Shown piece by piece: positions 1 to 8,408 of a stretch of 21,444 nt of DNA. Position numbers and translations under genes: made by a program. The stretch is from UBA7656 sp040755335 (GTDB taxonomy: Bacteria > Acidobacteriota > Blastocatellia > UBA7656): the NCBI GenBank assembly GCA_040755335.1, contig JBFMAU010000071.1:1-21444 (forward strand), written 5' to 3'. Positions within the stretch are counted from its first letter, which is position 1, and each line of letters opens with the position of its first letter. The notes under the pieces were generated by a model. The model ran no database searches. It was not told the origin of the DNA and saw nothing but the letters and a program-made list of their open reading frames with translations.

Positions 1-1496
1 TAATCGTCCTCCGCGCTGTTCTCTTCTATCAATCGCGCTAAGTTTTCTATCATCTCAGCCTGACGGCGAGCGACAAGCATTCCGCGCGCCCGCTCTATCT
101 GAACAGGAGTGTTTTCTCTCAATCGAAACGCGGAATCGAATTGAGGCTGCCAGCTTTCCCTCAACCCGATAATCGAAAGAATCGCTACAGGCACGGCTGC
201 GCACAAGAAAGCTGCTCGACGCGGCGCAGGCAACACATTTTCAAAGCGCGATTCGAGCCAGCCCGCTACGCGAGCAAGCAGAATGAGCAAGAGCAGAAAC
301 ACTGCGGGCAGCACTCGGACGAGATGGTAATAATCCGCTCGCGGGTAGACTTCCATGTAAATCCCAAGCGCGAAAAATCCCGTTACGACCAACTTCCCGG
401 CGCTCCGCCACCACTGGCTTTTTTTCCTTCTGAATTCGACCGCGACCCAAACCAGTGTCACTGCGAATAAAAATATCGGCAGATAAGCGACGCTGGCGAG
501 AGCAGAGTTTTTGACCACGAAGGCGCGGCCCGGAAAAACCAGAACGCCCGCAAGCGCGATCAGCGCGACGACGAGATAAGCTTCGAAAAATTTTCTGGCT
601 TTGAAGAACGCTATCACCGCGCCGACACTGGCGATGCCCATCAATCCCGCCATCGGAATGAGTTGCTTAGGACGAGGCAGAGGGATTGCGCGCTCTTCGC
701 TGTAAGCCCGGACGTGATGCAGGAAGTGATCGATCATCGCCGTGAGCGCGCCGCTGTAAGCGAGATATGCGGCCATCGCGAGAAAAACCATCGCGAACCC
801 CGCCCAGAAGATCACGGCTTTTTTCAATGCCGCGACTGCGCGCGCGCGCCACGATACGTCCGTCGTCAGAGTTTCTTTGATAGCGATTATCGCCGTCGCC
901 GATCCGACGAGCAGTATGCCGACGTTGTACTTGAAGACGAACACCGCGCCTACTGCAAGCCCGCAAACCATCAGCCATCGTTTGCGCTCGGTTTCAGTGT
1001 AGCGCAGCATCGCTATCAACCCGACGAGCGCGAACAGTAGCGAATACTGAGTCGGGTAGACTCCAAATATGTACTTGTAGCCGATCCAGCACAGAGTCAG
1101 TCCTACGGGCAGGAGCGCAGCCCAATGAGAAGCCAAGCGTCGGGCAGCGTAAAACAAAGTGGCGAGAGTCGCCATCTTGAAGACGAACAAACCTGCGGCA
1201 ATGGTGATGAGGCTCGTGCCGAACAGCTTCATCAAAAGGGCGTTGAGCCAGAGCATTCCCGGCGTGTAGTTGTAGAGAAAATCGCGGTAAGGCGCTTCGC
1301 CCTGCATCACACGTTCAGCGGGAGAGATGGAATAGCCCACGACCGACAGCCACACCCCGCGCCGCCAGAACAGAAAGTAACAAACGAAGCCACAGACGAG
1401 AGTGATGAAGAGAGGCAAGGCTTGCTTGAAAACACCTCGACCATTCATCCGGGATGCGGCTTCTTCCACCGAAGGGTTGTCAACTGTCTCAAGCAT
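1..1496 (-). CDS. GT-C (family 39-like) membrane glycosyltransferase, C-terminus cut by window edge
   Basis: The reading frame opens at ATG 1496 and has no stop down to base 1, so about 498 residues are visible and the C-terminus is missing. It begins MLETVDNPSVEEAASRMNG. A hydrophobic helix follows at about residues 25-45, then a loop carrying GEAPYRDF and YTPGMLWLNA, then many membrane helices to about residue 435. The visible end, which follows a final helix, is Arg/Glu-rich. The helix-loop-helix start with a G-x-PYRD loop is shared with the two genes upstream in this operon. It fits GT-C fold enzymes of the PMT/ArnT (GT39) type, which move sugars from polyprenyl-phosphate donors on the outer face of the inner membrane. 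The start overlaps the previous stop (TAATG), which implies translational coupling. Donor and acceptor cannot be told from sequence. A non-catalytic relative is possible. Confidence 0.8.
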   Translation of the reverse strand, partial: MLETVDNPSVEEAASRMNGRGVFKQALPLFITLVCGFVCYFLFWRRGVWLSVVGYSISPAERVMQGEAPYRDFLYNYTPGMLWLNALLMKLFGTSLITIAAGLFVFKMATLATLFYAARRLASHWAALLPVGLTLCWIGYKYIFGVYPTQYSLLFALVGLIAMLRYTETERKRWLMVCGLAVGAVFVFKYNVGILLVGSATAIIAIKETLTTDVSWRARAVAALKKAVIFWAGFAMVFLAMAAYLAYSGALTAMIDHFLHHVRAYSEERAIPLPRPKQLIPMAGLMGIASVGAVIAFFKARKFFEAYLVVALIALAGVLVFPGRAFVVKNSALASVAYLPIFLFAVTLVWVAVEFRRKKSQWWRSAGKLVVTGFFALGIYMEVYPRADYYHLVRVLPAVFLLLLILLARVAGWLESRFENVLPAPRRAAFLCAAVPVAILSIIGLRESWQPQFDSAFRLRENTPVQIERARGMLVARRQAEMIENLARLIEENSAEDD

Positions 1497-3016
1497 TATT
1501 TTCTCACGTAGAAATTAAAGAGTTGGCCTTGCCTTACCGTGTAATCTTCTCTGACCCAGTTTTCGATCTCTTCGCGGCGCGAGACGGGAGCGAGCCTCGT
1601 GAGCGCGACGACTTTCGGGCGACGCATCTTCAATCGTTCGAGCCAGCCGTCGAATCCGCCCTGCTCGACATAATCGAGATAAACATCCTTGCCGCGACCC
1701 AGGAGAACGTACTTGTCAGCATTGGTCATTCCCGAAAGCACGAGCGATTCGATCTGTCCATGCACATAGATTTCATCGCCCGGTTCGATTTGACGCATGA
1801 CCTCAGCAACCTGAGCATCCTGCTCGGCAAGCGTCGGCGATTCGGCGATGTAGAAGAAAGCGTCAGCAACTTTGAGAATAAGAATCGCTCCCAAAAATAC
1901 GGCGAAGGCTGCGTGTTCGAAGATAGCGCGACCTTTCGACGATTCTCTCCTCATCGCTCCGCCTGTATGCTCCAGCCAATAGACGAATACAGCCGAAGAA
2001 AAAATCGCCGCGAACGGAAGCAGCGGAATCAGATCGGGACCGGCTTGAAGGTTGATCGCGCAAAAAAGGAAATAGACCGTGGGCGCGATCAGCAAAGCAT
2101 GTCGAGGCGCGGATTCGAGCGAGCGTCGCTTTAGGAATTCGCGCGCCGCGACGAGTAAAAATCCGACGATGCTCAGATAGAAAAATATCCGCTCCGTGCT
2201 GTAAGAATTTTCCAGCACCCTCCCCAGTCGCTTGAAGAACCCCGCCAGCGTCCGCAGTTCATGAGGAGCATAAACGGAATAGTTATGATGGAAAGTCCAG
2301 AGGTAAAAATCTCTCAGCGCGCCCTGCGCGGCAAAATACAAAATCATAGCGACAAGCGGGAGAGCCGCGCCCGCAAGAAGCTTCAGCATTTTGCCATCGC
2401 GCCAGTTGGTCAGGTAGCGCGAAAAAGCCAGCCCCGCCGCGCCGACGAACAACAATCCCGGCTGCCAGCACAGAGCCGAAAGCATTCCGGCAAGCCCTGC
2501 AAGAAAGGGACGATCCTTTATGATCGCCCAAAGCGATATGAGTCCCAGCAGTATCATCGGCGTCTTGGGCTGGACGCCGCTGCAATTGGTCTTGCCGAAA
2601 CTGTCGAAAGCCATCAGGACGGCGGCTGACATCACCGCCAGTCGCGCGTTCTCAAGATAGCTTCGAGCTACGATGAAAGTGAACAAAACCGTCATCGCAG
2701 CAAGCGCGATGAAAACGAAGCGAATAGCGATCACATCTCTAACGCCGAAAGGTTCGAGCGCGACTATAGAGGCCGCGCCTATGTAAGTCGAAAGCGGAGT
2801 TTTTATATCGACCACATCGCGATAGGGAACGCCGCCGCGCGTGATGAGTTGAGCGAAGTAATCATAAAGCGCGCTGTCGCCCGTCGAAGGCTGATCGTAA
2901 GGCTGAAAGCGCGAGTAGACGATGAGAGCCGAAACGAGTATGAGCGCGGGAAGCAACCACGCGCGCACGCGAACGCGAGGCGCGGCCTGCTCGATGGTTT
3001 TTTCCGCTATTTCCAT
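1496..3016 (-). CDS. GT-C (family 39-like) membrane glycosyltransferase, paralogue 2
   Basis: This 506-residue multi-pass membrane protein has its first helix at about residues 17-36. The outer loop holds GDSALYDYFAQLI and GGVPYRDVVDIKTP, the local version of the G-x-PYRD motif shared by all three neighbours. About ten hydrophobic segments follow to about residue 390. A soluble C-terminal domain of about 115 residues (from about 393) contains EPGDEIYVHGQ and ends NFYVRK; such soluble tails are common in bacterial GT39 proteins. The ATG at 3016 is preceded by a GAGAGGAAGAG Shine-Dalgarno stretch and lies 9 nt after the stop of the upstream gene. Its own stop overlaps the next start. By family, the likely role is transfer of a sugar from a lipid-phosphate carrier on the periplasmic side. 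The substrate is unknown and catalysis is not proven. Confidence 0.82.
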   Translation of the reverse strand: MEIAEKTIEQAAPRVRVRAWLLPALILVSALIVYSRFQPYDQPSTGDSALYDYFAQLITRGGVPYRDVVDIKTPLSTYIGAASIVALEPFGVRDVIAIRFVFIALAAMTVLFTFIVARSYLENARLAVMSAAVLMAFDSFGKTNCSGVQPKTPMILLGLISLWAIIKDRPFLAGLAGMLSALCWQPGLLFVGAAGLAFSRYLTNWRDGKMLKLLAGAALPLVAMILYFAAQGALRDFYLWTFHHNYSVYAPHELRTLAGFFKRLGRVLENSYSTERIFFYLSIVGFLLVAAREFLKRRSLESAPRHALLIAPTVYFLFCAINLQAGPDLIPLLPFAAIFSSAVFVYWLEHTGGAMRRESSKGRAIFEHAAFAVFLGAILILKVADAFFYIAESPTLAEQDAQVAEVMRQIEPGDEIYVHGQIESLVLSGMTNADKYVLLGRGKDVYLDYVEQGGFDGWLERLKMRRPKVVALTRLAPVSRREEIENWVREDYTVRQGQLFNFYVRK

Positions 3017-3025
3017 CTCTTCCTC

Positions 3026-4693
3026 TCAAAGTTTGGGCTTTCGCTCCATAATAATCACTTCGCCGAACCGGCGGCTCTCCTGAAAATTTTCATCGATGTA
3101 GCGGCGCATCGGCTCGTACTTTTCCGCTTCGATATCTCGCTGGCTCGTGAGTATCAACTCGACTCGCTTTTCCTCGATGCTCGCCATCGTCTCGGCGCGC
3201 TCGGCATCCGTCACGCCCACGCCGCCCCAGAACTGCGCGCCCGACGGATTGTTCCTGTCAGCAAGAAACAGATAAGAAGACCCCGCGTAAGTTTGCGCGA
3301 AAAAGTATCCGCCTGCCGGGATGCGCTGTTGAAGATAAGCCGTGACGCCATCTATTTCAGAAGCTTTTTCTGCCGGGAAATAAACCTTTCGACCTCGCTC
3401 GACTGTTAGCTCTGTGTTGCTTTTGAAATGAAACTGCTCGTCGAAGTAAGTCGAAAAGAACAATCGCGCGCCTATGAGTAAAATCATCACAGGCAACACG
3501 CTCAACGCTGCGTTTGCCTGCGCGGGTCGCAGCAATTCTTCAATCGCGGGGCGGAACAAATGGATCAGGTAAAACAGCAGCAGGGCGACGAAAGGCATGG
3601 CTGCGACGGCCTGCTCGCGGGCGAATCGCGGAAAGGTTTCCATAAAAGCCGCGGCTACGAACACCACGACTAAAAACAAAGCGCGTTGATCTTCCACGCC
3701 CGCCCGCCTGCCCCAAAAACACGCCGCAAGCCCCAAAGCGATAGTCAGCACGGGCGCATAAAAAATCAGCGAATCCACCAGAGACTGATTCGCAAGGAGC
3801 AGAAAAGCCGATGCGGGTATCAAAGTCAAAACCGCGATGGCTGAAACTATCAAGGGATTCGATCTGAAGACGTAAACCGCGAAGACGGCTGCCGCCATCG
3901 CGCCGAAAAACGTGAGGGCTACGAGCGGCGAAGGAGTCGCCGCCAATCGAGAAAGGAGAAATTCTCCCGGCCCAAGCGCGAGAGTGCGAATCATCGCCGC
4001 GAGCGCGTCGCGCGAAAACATATAAGCGCACACAGGCAACACTGCGATGACAAGTCCCGCGACGAGCATCAATGCGCGGCGATAATTTCCCGCCAGTTGC
4101 GAGAATCGCTCCGATCTTTCTTCATCGAACGCGACGACCGCCAATGATCCGACCAATGCATAAGCGCCGATGTTATGCTTGAACAAAGTGAGCAGTCCGA
4201 TTGACAATCCCGCCGCGACGAGAAGCGAGGTCTTGCGCGTTTGCAGATAACGCAAAAGCAGAAAAAGGGCGAGCGCCAGAAATAATGCGCCGTAGTGCAT
4301 CGGGACGGCTTTGAAAGGGCCGTTGGGTCTGAGCCATACGATAGAAAACGCCGCCGCAGCTATCGCCCACGCGCGAGGCATCAACTGACGCGCGCAAAGA
4401 TAAATGGCAAGCGACGTGAGCGCCTTGAACAGGAAGACCGCAAGCAATGCGTTGTAGAGAGAGACGCCGAATAATTTGAAGACCGCTGCGTTGAGATAAA
4501 TGATCGCGGGCGGATAGAGCGTATGAAAATCGCGATAAGGGATTTCGCCGTCGAGTATGCGCTCGGCTCCATAGAGGCTATAGCCGATGGAATGCGAAAG
4601 AGTGGTTTCGCGATTGAACAGCGCGCCGAAGAGCAGGGCGGCGACGAGAAAAAAAAGAAGCGCGTATAAAAAGTCTTTTGACTTCTCGCTCAC
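3026..4693 (-). CDS. GT-C (family 39-like) membrane glycosyltransferase, paralogue 3
   Basis: This 555-residue integral membrane protein starts at GTG 4693 with a short basic N-terminus (MSEKSKDF). A helix at about residues 8-25 is followed by the outer loop GEIPYRDFHTLYPP and about eleven hydrophobic segments. The soluble C-terminal domain (from about residue 420) includes QQRIPAGGYFFAQTYAGSS and ends MERKPKL. The loop motif and overall layout match the two downstream genes, so the three look like a tandem paralogous set of GT-C enzymes. A weak GAGGG lies about 11 nt before the GTG; no better start is visible because the upstream sequence is the 144 nt repeat-bearing gap. This gap is the only sizeable one in the operon, so this gene could also have its own transcript start. 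The exact sugar substrate is unknown. Confidence 0.82.
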   Translation of the reverse strand: MSEKSKDFLYALLFFLVAALLFGALFNRETTLSHSIGYSLYGAERILDGEIPYRDFHTLYPPAIIYLNAAVFKLFGVSLYNALLAVFLFKALTSLAIYLCARQLMPRAWAIAAAAFSIVWLRPNGPFKAVPMHYGALFLALALFLLLRYLQTRKTSLLVAAGLSIGLLTLFKHNIGAYALVGSLAVVAFDEERSERFSQLAGNYRRALMLVAGLVIAVLPVCAYMFSRDALAAMIRTLALGPGEFLLSRLAATPSPLVALTFFGAMAAAVFAVYVFRSNPLIVSAIAVLTLIPASAFLLLANQSLVDSLIFYAPVLTIALGLAACFWGRRAGVEDQRALFLVVVFVAAAFMETFPRFAREQAVAAMPFVALLLFYLIHLFRPAIEELLRPAQANAALSVLPVMILLIGARLFFSTYFDEQFHFKSNTELTVERGRKVYFPAEKASEIDGVTAYLQQRIPAGGYFFAQTYAGSSYLFLADRNNPSGAQFWGGVGVTDAERAETMASIEEKRVELILTSQRDIEAEKYEPMRRYIDENFQESRRFGEVIIMERKPKL

Positions 4694-4730
4694 TCTCAGC
4701 CCTCACTGGCCAGATAACGAAAGTGGGTTT

Positions 4731-4808
4731 CACCGCTGAGTCGCGGAGGACGCTGAGGCCGCGCGGAGAAAATTCCTCTGCGCCACTGCGCTCTGCATCT
4801 CGGCGGTG
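4731..4808. repeat. Decayed palindromic repeat in the operon gap
   Basis: Two imperfect arms, CACCGCTGAGTCGCGGAGG (from 4731) and its degraded complement ending CTCGGCGGTG (to 4808), meet at AAAATTCC. The GC(A/T)GAG-type periodicity resembles the CGCAGAGACGCAGAGAC repeat that frames the GxxExxY gene at 8360-8844. Here no gene lies inside. It is probably a worn, MITE-like relative. The relation rests on visual similarity only. Confidence 0.5.
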
Positions 4809-4837
4809 CATGGGTTAAACGTGATGCACAGACGGCT

Positions 4838-5884
4838 CTAGCTTCTCTCTCCGACTATCGATACATCCGCCCTCTCTTCAACCCTCAGCACCGACGCCTG
4901 TGAAATATAAACTATTCCGCCCGCTATCGCAGTCAGAATGATCGGCGCAAACGCGAGCAGCGAATATAACAACGCCTGCTCTCGCGCAATTCCTACGTTG
5001 GCGAACAACACAATCATAGTCCACTCGCGCACGCCAAGCCCGCCAACCGAGATGGGCAGCATCCTTATCAAATCAACGAGCGAGATGAACGCAAAGATGA
5101 CGGGCAGACTGAGCGGCAAATCCATCGCCCGCGCCACCGCGTAACAACCCAGACTCCACGTGACCCTTATCATTACAGACAGCAACACGGTCGCAAAGAA
5201 CATCCGTTTGTACTGCCTCAGCGACGCGATAGCTTCGAGCGTGCGCGATGCGGCGTCCCCTGCGCGAGCCATTTTCAATTTGCTGCCAAACTCCCTGCAC
5301 GCGCGGGCAAGCCGCGACGACGCGCGTCGGCTCATCAAAATGGCCGAAGCGAGGAAGGCCAGAGCGAGCGCGGCTTCGGCCATATAAAAAAGATTTCCGT
5401 CCGGGCGATAGATGCGACTCGTCAGCGTCGCCGTCAACCCTATCATCAACAGCACCATCATCCCCGTCAGCCGCTCATAGATCAAAGTCGATAGCACGAA
5501 AGGCTTGTCCTTCACGTCGCGGCTCGCGTAAATGAGTCGGGCGACATCTCCCGTAACAGTTCCGCCGGGAACGAAGTTGCTGAAAAAAACTCCTATCAGA
5601 TAATAAGCGAACAGGCGAGCGGTTTTGATCTCGTGGCCTCGCACTCTGAGGATCACGCCCCAGCGATAAGCCATCAGCCAGTTGGTCGCAAGCGTTGCCG
5701 CAAGCGCGAGCGGCAGATAAGAAATCCGCGTCGCGCGAAACGCTTCGGCCATCGCGTGCAAATCTGTTTTAAGTATGACCAGCGCGAGCGCGCCCAATCC
5801 CACAGCGGCCTGAATCAATCCGCGCCAACGAAGGCCGCGACGACGGCCTGCGGGCGAATTTGTTTCGTTACGTGGCGCGCTCAT
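4838..5884 (-). CDS. Flippase-like / lysylphosphatidylglycerol synthase TM-domain protein
   Basis: This 348-residue multi-pass membrane protein fits the UPF0104/LPG_synthase_TM family (PF03706, 'flippase-like domain'). After a basic N-terminus the first helix is at about residues 26-42. The family hallmark follows: NWLMAYRWGVILRV, then YLIGVFFSNFVPGGTVTGDV and AR (the FxNxxxPgxxGgDvxR pattern), then an Arg/Lys-rich cytoplasmic part and further helices including MLPISVGGLGVREW. Standalone members lack the aminoacyl-transferase domain of MprF and are often next to DPM-like glycosyltransferases, as here. The start ATG overlaps the stop of the upstream GT2 gene by 4 nt (ATGA), so the two are translationally coupled. 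The likely role is lipid or lipid-linked sugar handling in the inner membrane; the transported molecule is unknown. Confidence 0.88.
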   Translation of the reverse strand: MSAPRNETNSPAGRRRGLRWRGLIQAAVGLGALALVILKTDLHAMAEAFRATRISYLPLALAATLATNWLMAYRWGVILRVRGHEIKTARLFAYYLIGVFFSNFVPGGTVTGDVARLIYASRDVKDKPFVLSTLIYERLTGMMVLLMIGLTATLTSRIYRPDGNLFYMAEAALALAFLASAILMSRRASSRLARACREFGSKLKMARAGDAASRTLEAIASLRQYKRMFFATVLLSVMIRVTWSLGCYAVARAMDLPLSLPVIFAFISLVDLIRMLPISVGGLGVREWTMIVLFANVGIAREQALLYSLLAFAPIILTAIAGGIVYISQASVLRVEERADVSIVGERS

Positions 5885-6591
5885 TTGTGTTTAGGCTTCG
5901 AGTGAATGTTGATCCAGATGCGAGCGAGTTCGCGGAGAGTCGAAAATATATGGCTCGGTCTTACGGTCGAGCGCCCCGCCGGTCGCGGATAATGGCGCAC
6001 GCCTATCTCGACCATGCGAAAGCCATAATACTTCGCCTTTGCCAGAATCTCCGCATCGACGAAAAACTTTTTCGATTCGATCTCAATCCGGTCGAATATC
6101 TCGCGACGAAACAGCTTGAACGCGCAATCGATGTCTCGCACTTTGATCCGAAAAATGATTCTGACCAGAAGGTTGAATCCCCACGAAAGGACCAGCCGCG
6201 TGAGCGGATCGAAGCGATAAATCCGAAATCCGCAGACGAGGTCGGCGTCTTCGATCAAAGGGAGCAGATGATTGATTTCACGCACATCGAATTGATTGTC
6301 GGAGTCGGTGTAAAAAATCAACTGATGCCGCGCATTGGTGAATCCGGTCCTCAGAGCCGCGGCATAGCCTTTATTGGGATTGTGATGAAAGACGCGGATA
6401 TGATCGGGGTCTGCTGCCGAAAGCCGGTCGGCTATTTCGCCCGTGCGGTCGCGAGAGCCGTCATCTACGATGATCACTTCCCAGTCGCGCAGGTTCAAAG
6501 CTCGAAGCGCGTCGGCCATCCGCTCGGTAGCGGCTTCGATGTTTTCTTCTTCGTCGAAGGCCGGAAGCACGGCTGAAATAGTGTCAAACAT
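5881..6591 (-). CDS. GT2 family glycosyltransferase (polyprenyl-phosphate sugar synthase-like)
   Basis: This 236-residue GT-A fold enzyme resembles dolichol-phosphate mannosyltransferase. It opens SAVLPAFDEEENI, with the nucleotide-sugar residues VDDGSRD at about 42-48, the metal-binding DSD at about 96-98 (YTDSDNQFD), the conserved VRDIDCAFKLFRR at about 151-163, FFVDAEI at about 176-182 and HYPRPAGRST near 200-209. These are all typical of this subfamily, and the length matches single-domain enzymes without a membrane tail. It would charge a polyprenyl phosphate with a sugar on the cytoplasmic face, giving the donor that GT-C enzymes use outside. The ATG lies 3 nt after the upstream stop, and GGGATGAAAG serves as ribosome binding site across that stop. 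The stop overlaps the flippase-like start. The sugar is not predictable. Confidence 0.92.
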   Translation of the reverse strand: MFDTISAVLPAFDEEENIEAATERMADALRALNLRDWEVIIVDDGSRDRTGEIADRLSAADPDHIRVFHHNPNKGYAAALRTGFTNARHQLIFYTDSDNQFDVREINHLLPLIEDADLVCGFRIYRFDPLTRLVLSWGFNLLVRIIFRIKVRDIDCAFKLFRREIFDRIEIESKKFFVDAEILAKAKYYGFRMVEIGVRHYPRPAGRSTVRPSHIFSTLRELARIWINIHSKPKHK

Positions 6592-6594
6592 CTT

Positions 6595-8274
6595 TCATCC
6601 CAGATATCCGAGGCTTCGAAGCCGCTCGCGTATCTCGTCGCTTTCTTCTTCCGTGAGCGTGACTGATTTTTCAGGCTCGACCGTGCCTGATGCGTCGTAG
6701 CTTCGCACAGGATTTTGCGACATGTATTCTTCGGTGAAAATTTCTTCAAGCACTTGCCCGTCCATATCCGAAGGGATTTCGACCCCGAACGAGTGAAGGA
6801 TGGTAGGCGCGTAATCGATTATCCTCGCGCCCTCGATTCTCAACCCGCGACGGATATGAGGCCCGCGCCCTATGAATATGCCGTGCATTCGATGATCGCC
6901 CGAATTGCCGTAGACCGGAGTGATGAATTTGTTGGAAGTCAGATCGAGCGTCCCTAGCGGTTTATGAGTCATGTCATCGGGCAGGAATTGAATATCGGGC
7001 GACTCTTGGGTGTGCGGCCCCGTGTAAAGGTCTTCGCGTCGCCATACAGGGCCGATGAGCGGTTTTCGGGTTTCGGGATCAGTAAGCGCGCGAAGTTTTT
7101 CTATTACTTCTTTCATCACGCGCTCGTACTCCGCGCCGGGTTCGACCGATCCGTTCGCTTCGCGCCCGCGCAGGTTGATGAATATCTGCCCGTAGTTGCC
7201 TTTGGAAAATGCTTTGGTGCGCGACCAGTCGACGTCCTGAAGCGAAAGCATCATTTTGTTCGCGAGCTTCATCAGGCTTGATCGATTCGTCACGCCTACT
7301 GAAAGCCGCAGGTGCGCGAGGCCGAGTTTCATCGCAGAGCGATAAGCCAAATCGGGAGTCAGCCCCATGCGAAAAAGCACGCGCTTGAAGCGAGTCATCG
7401 CATCGCGTTTTAGCACGAGCAATCCTTCTTCGATCAGCCACACGTTGAAGCACAGAAACTTTTTGATCGAGCCGAAGCCGTGATCCGATCCCATGAACAC
7501 GGTTGTGTCCTCTCCGACTGCGTCGAAGAGTTCACCAAGTGTTGAATCGACCGTGCGCCAGTATTGATCTATGCGGTCGCGATGCGCGTCGTATTCTTTT
7601 TGATTGAAGAAGGGATGCGATTTATCGATCAGGTGCCAGAGTTCGTGCTGGAATCTGTCGGTACTCCAGTAATGCGTGGCGAAGACATCCCATCCATACT
7701 CGCGCATCAGGTAGAGATTGACTTTGGTTTTGTATTCGAGTTCGAGGAAGAGTTGATCGAGAATTTTATCGACATTGCCCGGTGAATAGACTTCGGTGAT
7801 ATAGAGTTGATACTGGCCGAAGCGCGATTCGATTTCTTCGCGCAGGTGTTCAGGGTAAGTGAAATCCTGTCGCCCGCGAGGAGTGAGAAAATCCGATATC
7901 ATCACTCCGTTTTCTATTCGCGGAGGATAAGTGCAGGGGACGTTAGTGACTATGGCCTGTTTGCCCGTTTGGGCGAGAATGTCCCAGAACGGAAGGCCGT
8001 CGCGGGCGTTGGAACTGACGGGCATATCGGGGAGCGCGTTCGATCCCTTGCGGCGGAGGAGAAATTCAAAGACGCCGTGCTTGCCAGGATTTTTGCCGGT
8101 CATCCACGAAACCCATGCGGTAGGGGTGATGGGGGGGATGGTGGTTTCGAGCGGCCCGCGCACGCCTGATTCGCAGAATGCTTTGAGGCGCGGCATCAGA
8201 CCGGATTGCATGAAGGGATCGAGTACATCGAACGTCCCGCCGTCGAGACCGATGAATAAAACTTTTTTGATCAT
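6595..8274 (-). CDS. AlkP-superfamily protein (type I phosphodiesterase/nucleotide pyrophosphatase-like)
   Basis: This 559-residue protein has the metal-site layout of PF01663: VLFIGLDGGTFD (Asp about 11), PPITPTAWVSWMTGKNPGKHG (nucleophile probably Thr about 52), a THYWSTDRFQHELWH segment (Asp about 206, His about 210), FMGSDHGFGS (Asp/His about 264-265) and NSGDHRMHGIF (His about 468). No signal peptide is seen, so it is probably cytoplasmic or carried by another route. It ends EIRERLRSLGYLG, a C-terminal tail I associate with acidobacterial sulfatase/phosphatase relatives. It is the first gene of the glycosyltransferase operon. The ATG at 8274 follows TTTTGTT with no Shine-Dalgarno sequence, and a promoter-like pair lies so close that the mRNA would be nearly leaderless. 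Hydrolysis of a phosphodiester or lipid-phosphate intermediate is plausible. The substrate is unknown. Confidence 0.88.
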   Translation of the reverse strand: MIKKVLFIGLDGGTFDVLDPFMQSGLMPRLKAFCESGVRGPLETTIPPITPTAWVSWMTGKNPGKHGVFEFLLRRKGSNALPDMPVSSNARDGLPFWDILAQTGKQAIVTNVPCTYPPRIENGVMISDFLTPRGRQDFTYPEHLREEIESRFGQYQLYITEVYSPGNVDKILDQLFLELEYKTKVNLYLMREYGWDVFATHYWSTDRFQHELWHLIDKSHPFFNQKEYDAHRDRIDQYWRTVDSTLGELFDAVGEDTTVFMGSDHGFGSIKKFLCFNVWLIEEGLLVLKRDAMTRFKRVLFRMGLTPDLAYRSAMKLGLAHLRLSVGVTNRSSLMKLANKMMLSLQDVDWSRTKAFSKGNYGQIFINLRGREANGSVEPGAEYERVMKEVIEKLRALTDPETRKPLIGPVWRREDLYTGPHTQESPDIQFLPDDMTHKPLGTLDLTSNKFITPVYGNSGDHRMHGIFIGRGPHIRRGLRIEGARIIDYAPTILHSFGVEIPSDMDGQVLEEIFTEEYMSQNPVRSYDASGTVEPEKSVTLTEEESDEIRERLRSLGYLG

Positions 8275-8288
8275 AACAAAAGACAGTG

Positions 8289-8318
8289 AATATAGCGGAT
8301 GGAGAGGTGGTTTTTCAA
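8289..8318 (-). promoter_or_regulatory. Candidate sigma70 promoter of the minus-strand glycan operon
   Basis: On the minus strand TTGAAA (8318-8313) and TATATT (8294-8289) are separated by 18 nt. Transcription would start about 7 nt further on, leaving only about 7-10 nt before the ATG at 8274, where no Shine-Dalgarno sequence is present. This agrees with a leaderless or near-leaderless message. Confidence 0.5.
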
Positions 8319-8359
8319 ACTGGTGAAGAGAGATGGATTGATTGTTTCTTTATGCGAGA

Positions 8360-8408
8360 GGGTATCCTGACGCAGAGACGCAGAGACACAGAGTTTGCGC
8401 AGAGAAGA
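8360..8408 (+). repeat. Left inverted repeat of GxxExxY cassette
   Basis: It begins GGGTATCCTGACGCAGAG and ends CGCAGAGAAGA at 8408, directly before the reverse-strand stop codon (8409-8411). It pairs with 8796-8844. Confidence 0.85.

Noticed and set aside
1..1496. Separate small plus-strand genes (at 141-470, 663-1040 and 1125-1511)
   Set aside because: The minus strand is one continuous membrane-protein frame across this whole span, so the small frames are its shadows.
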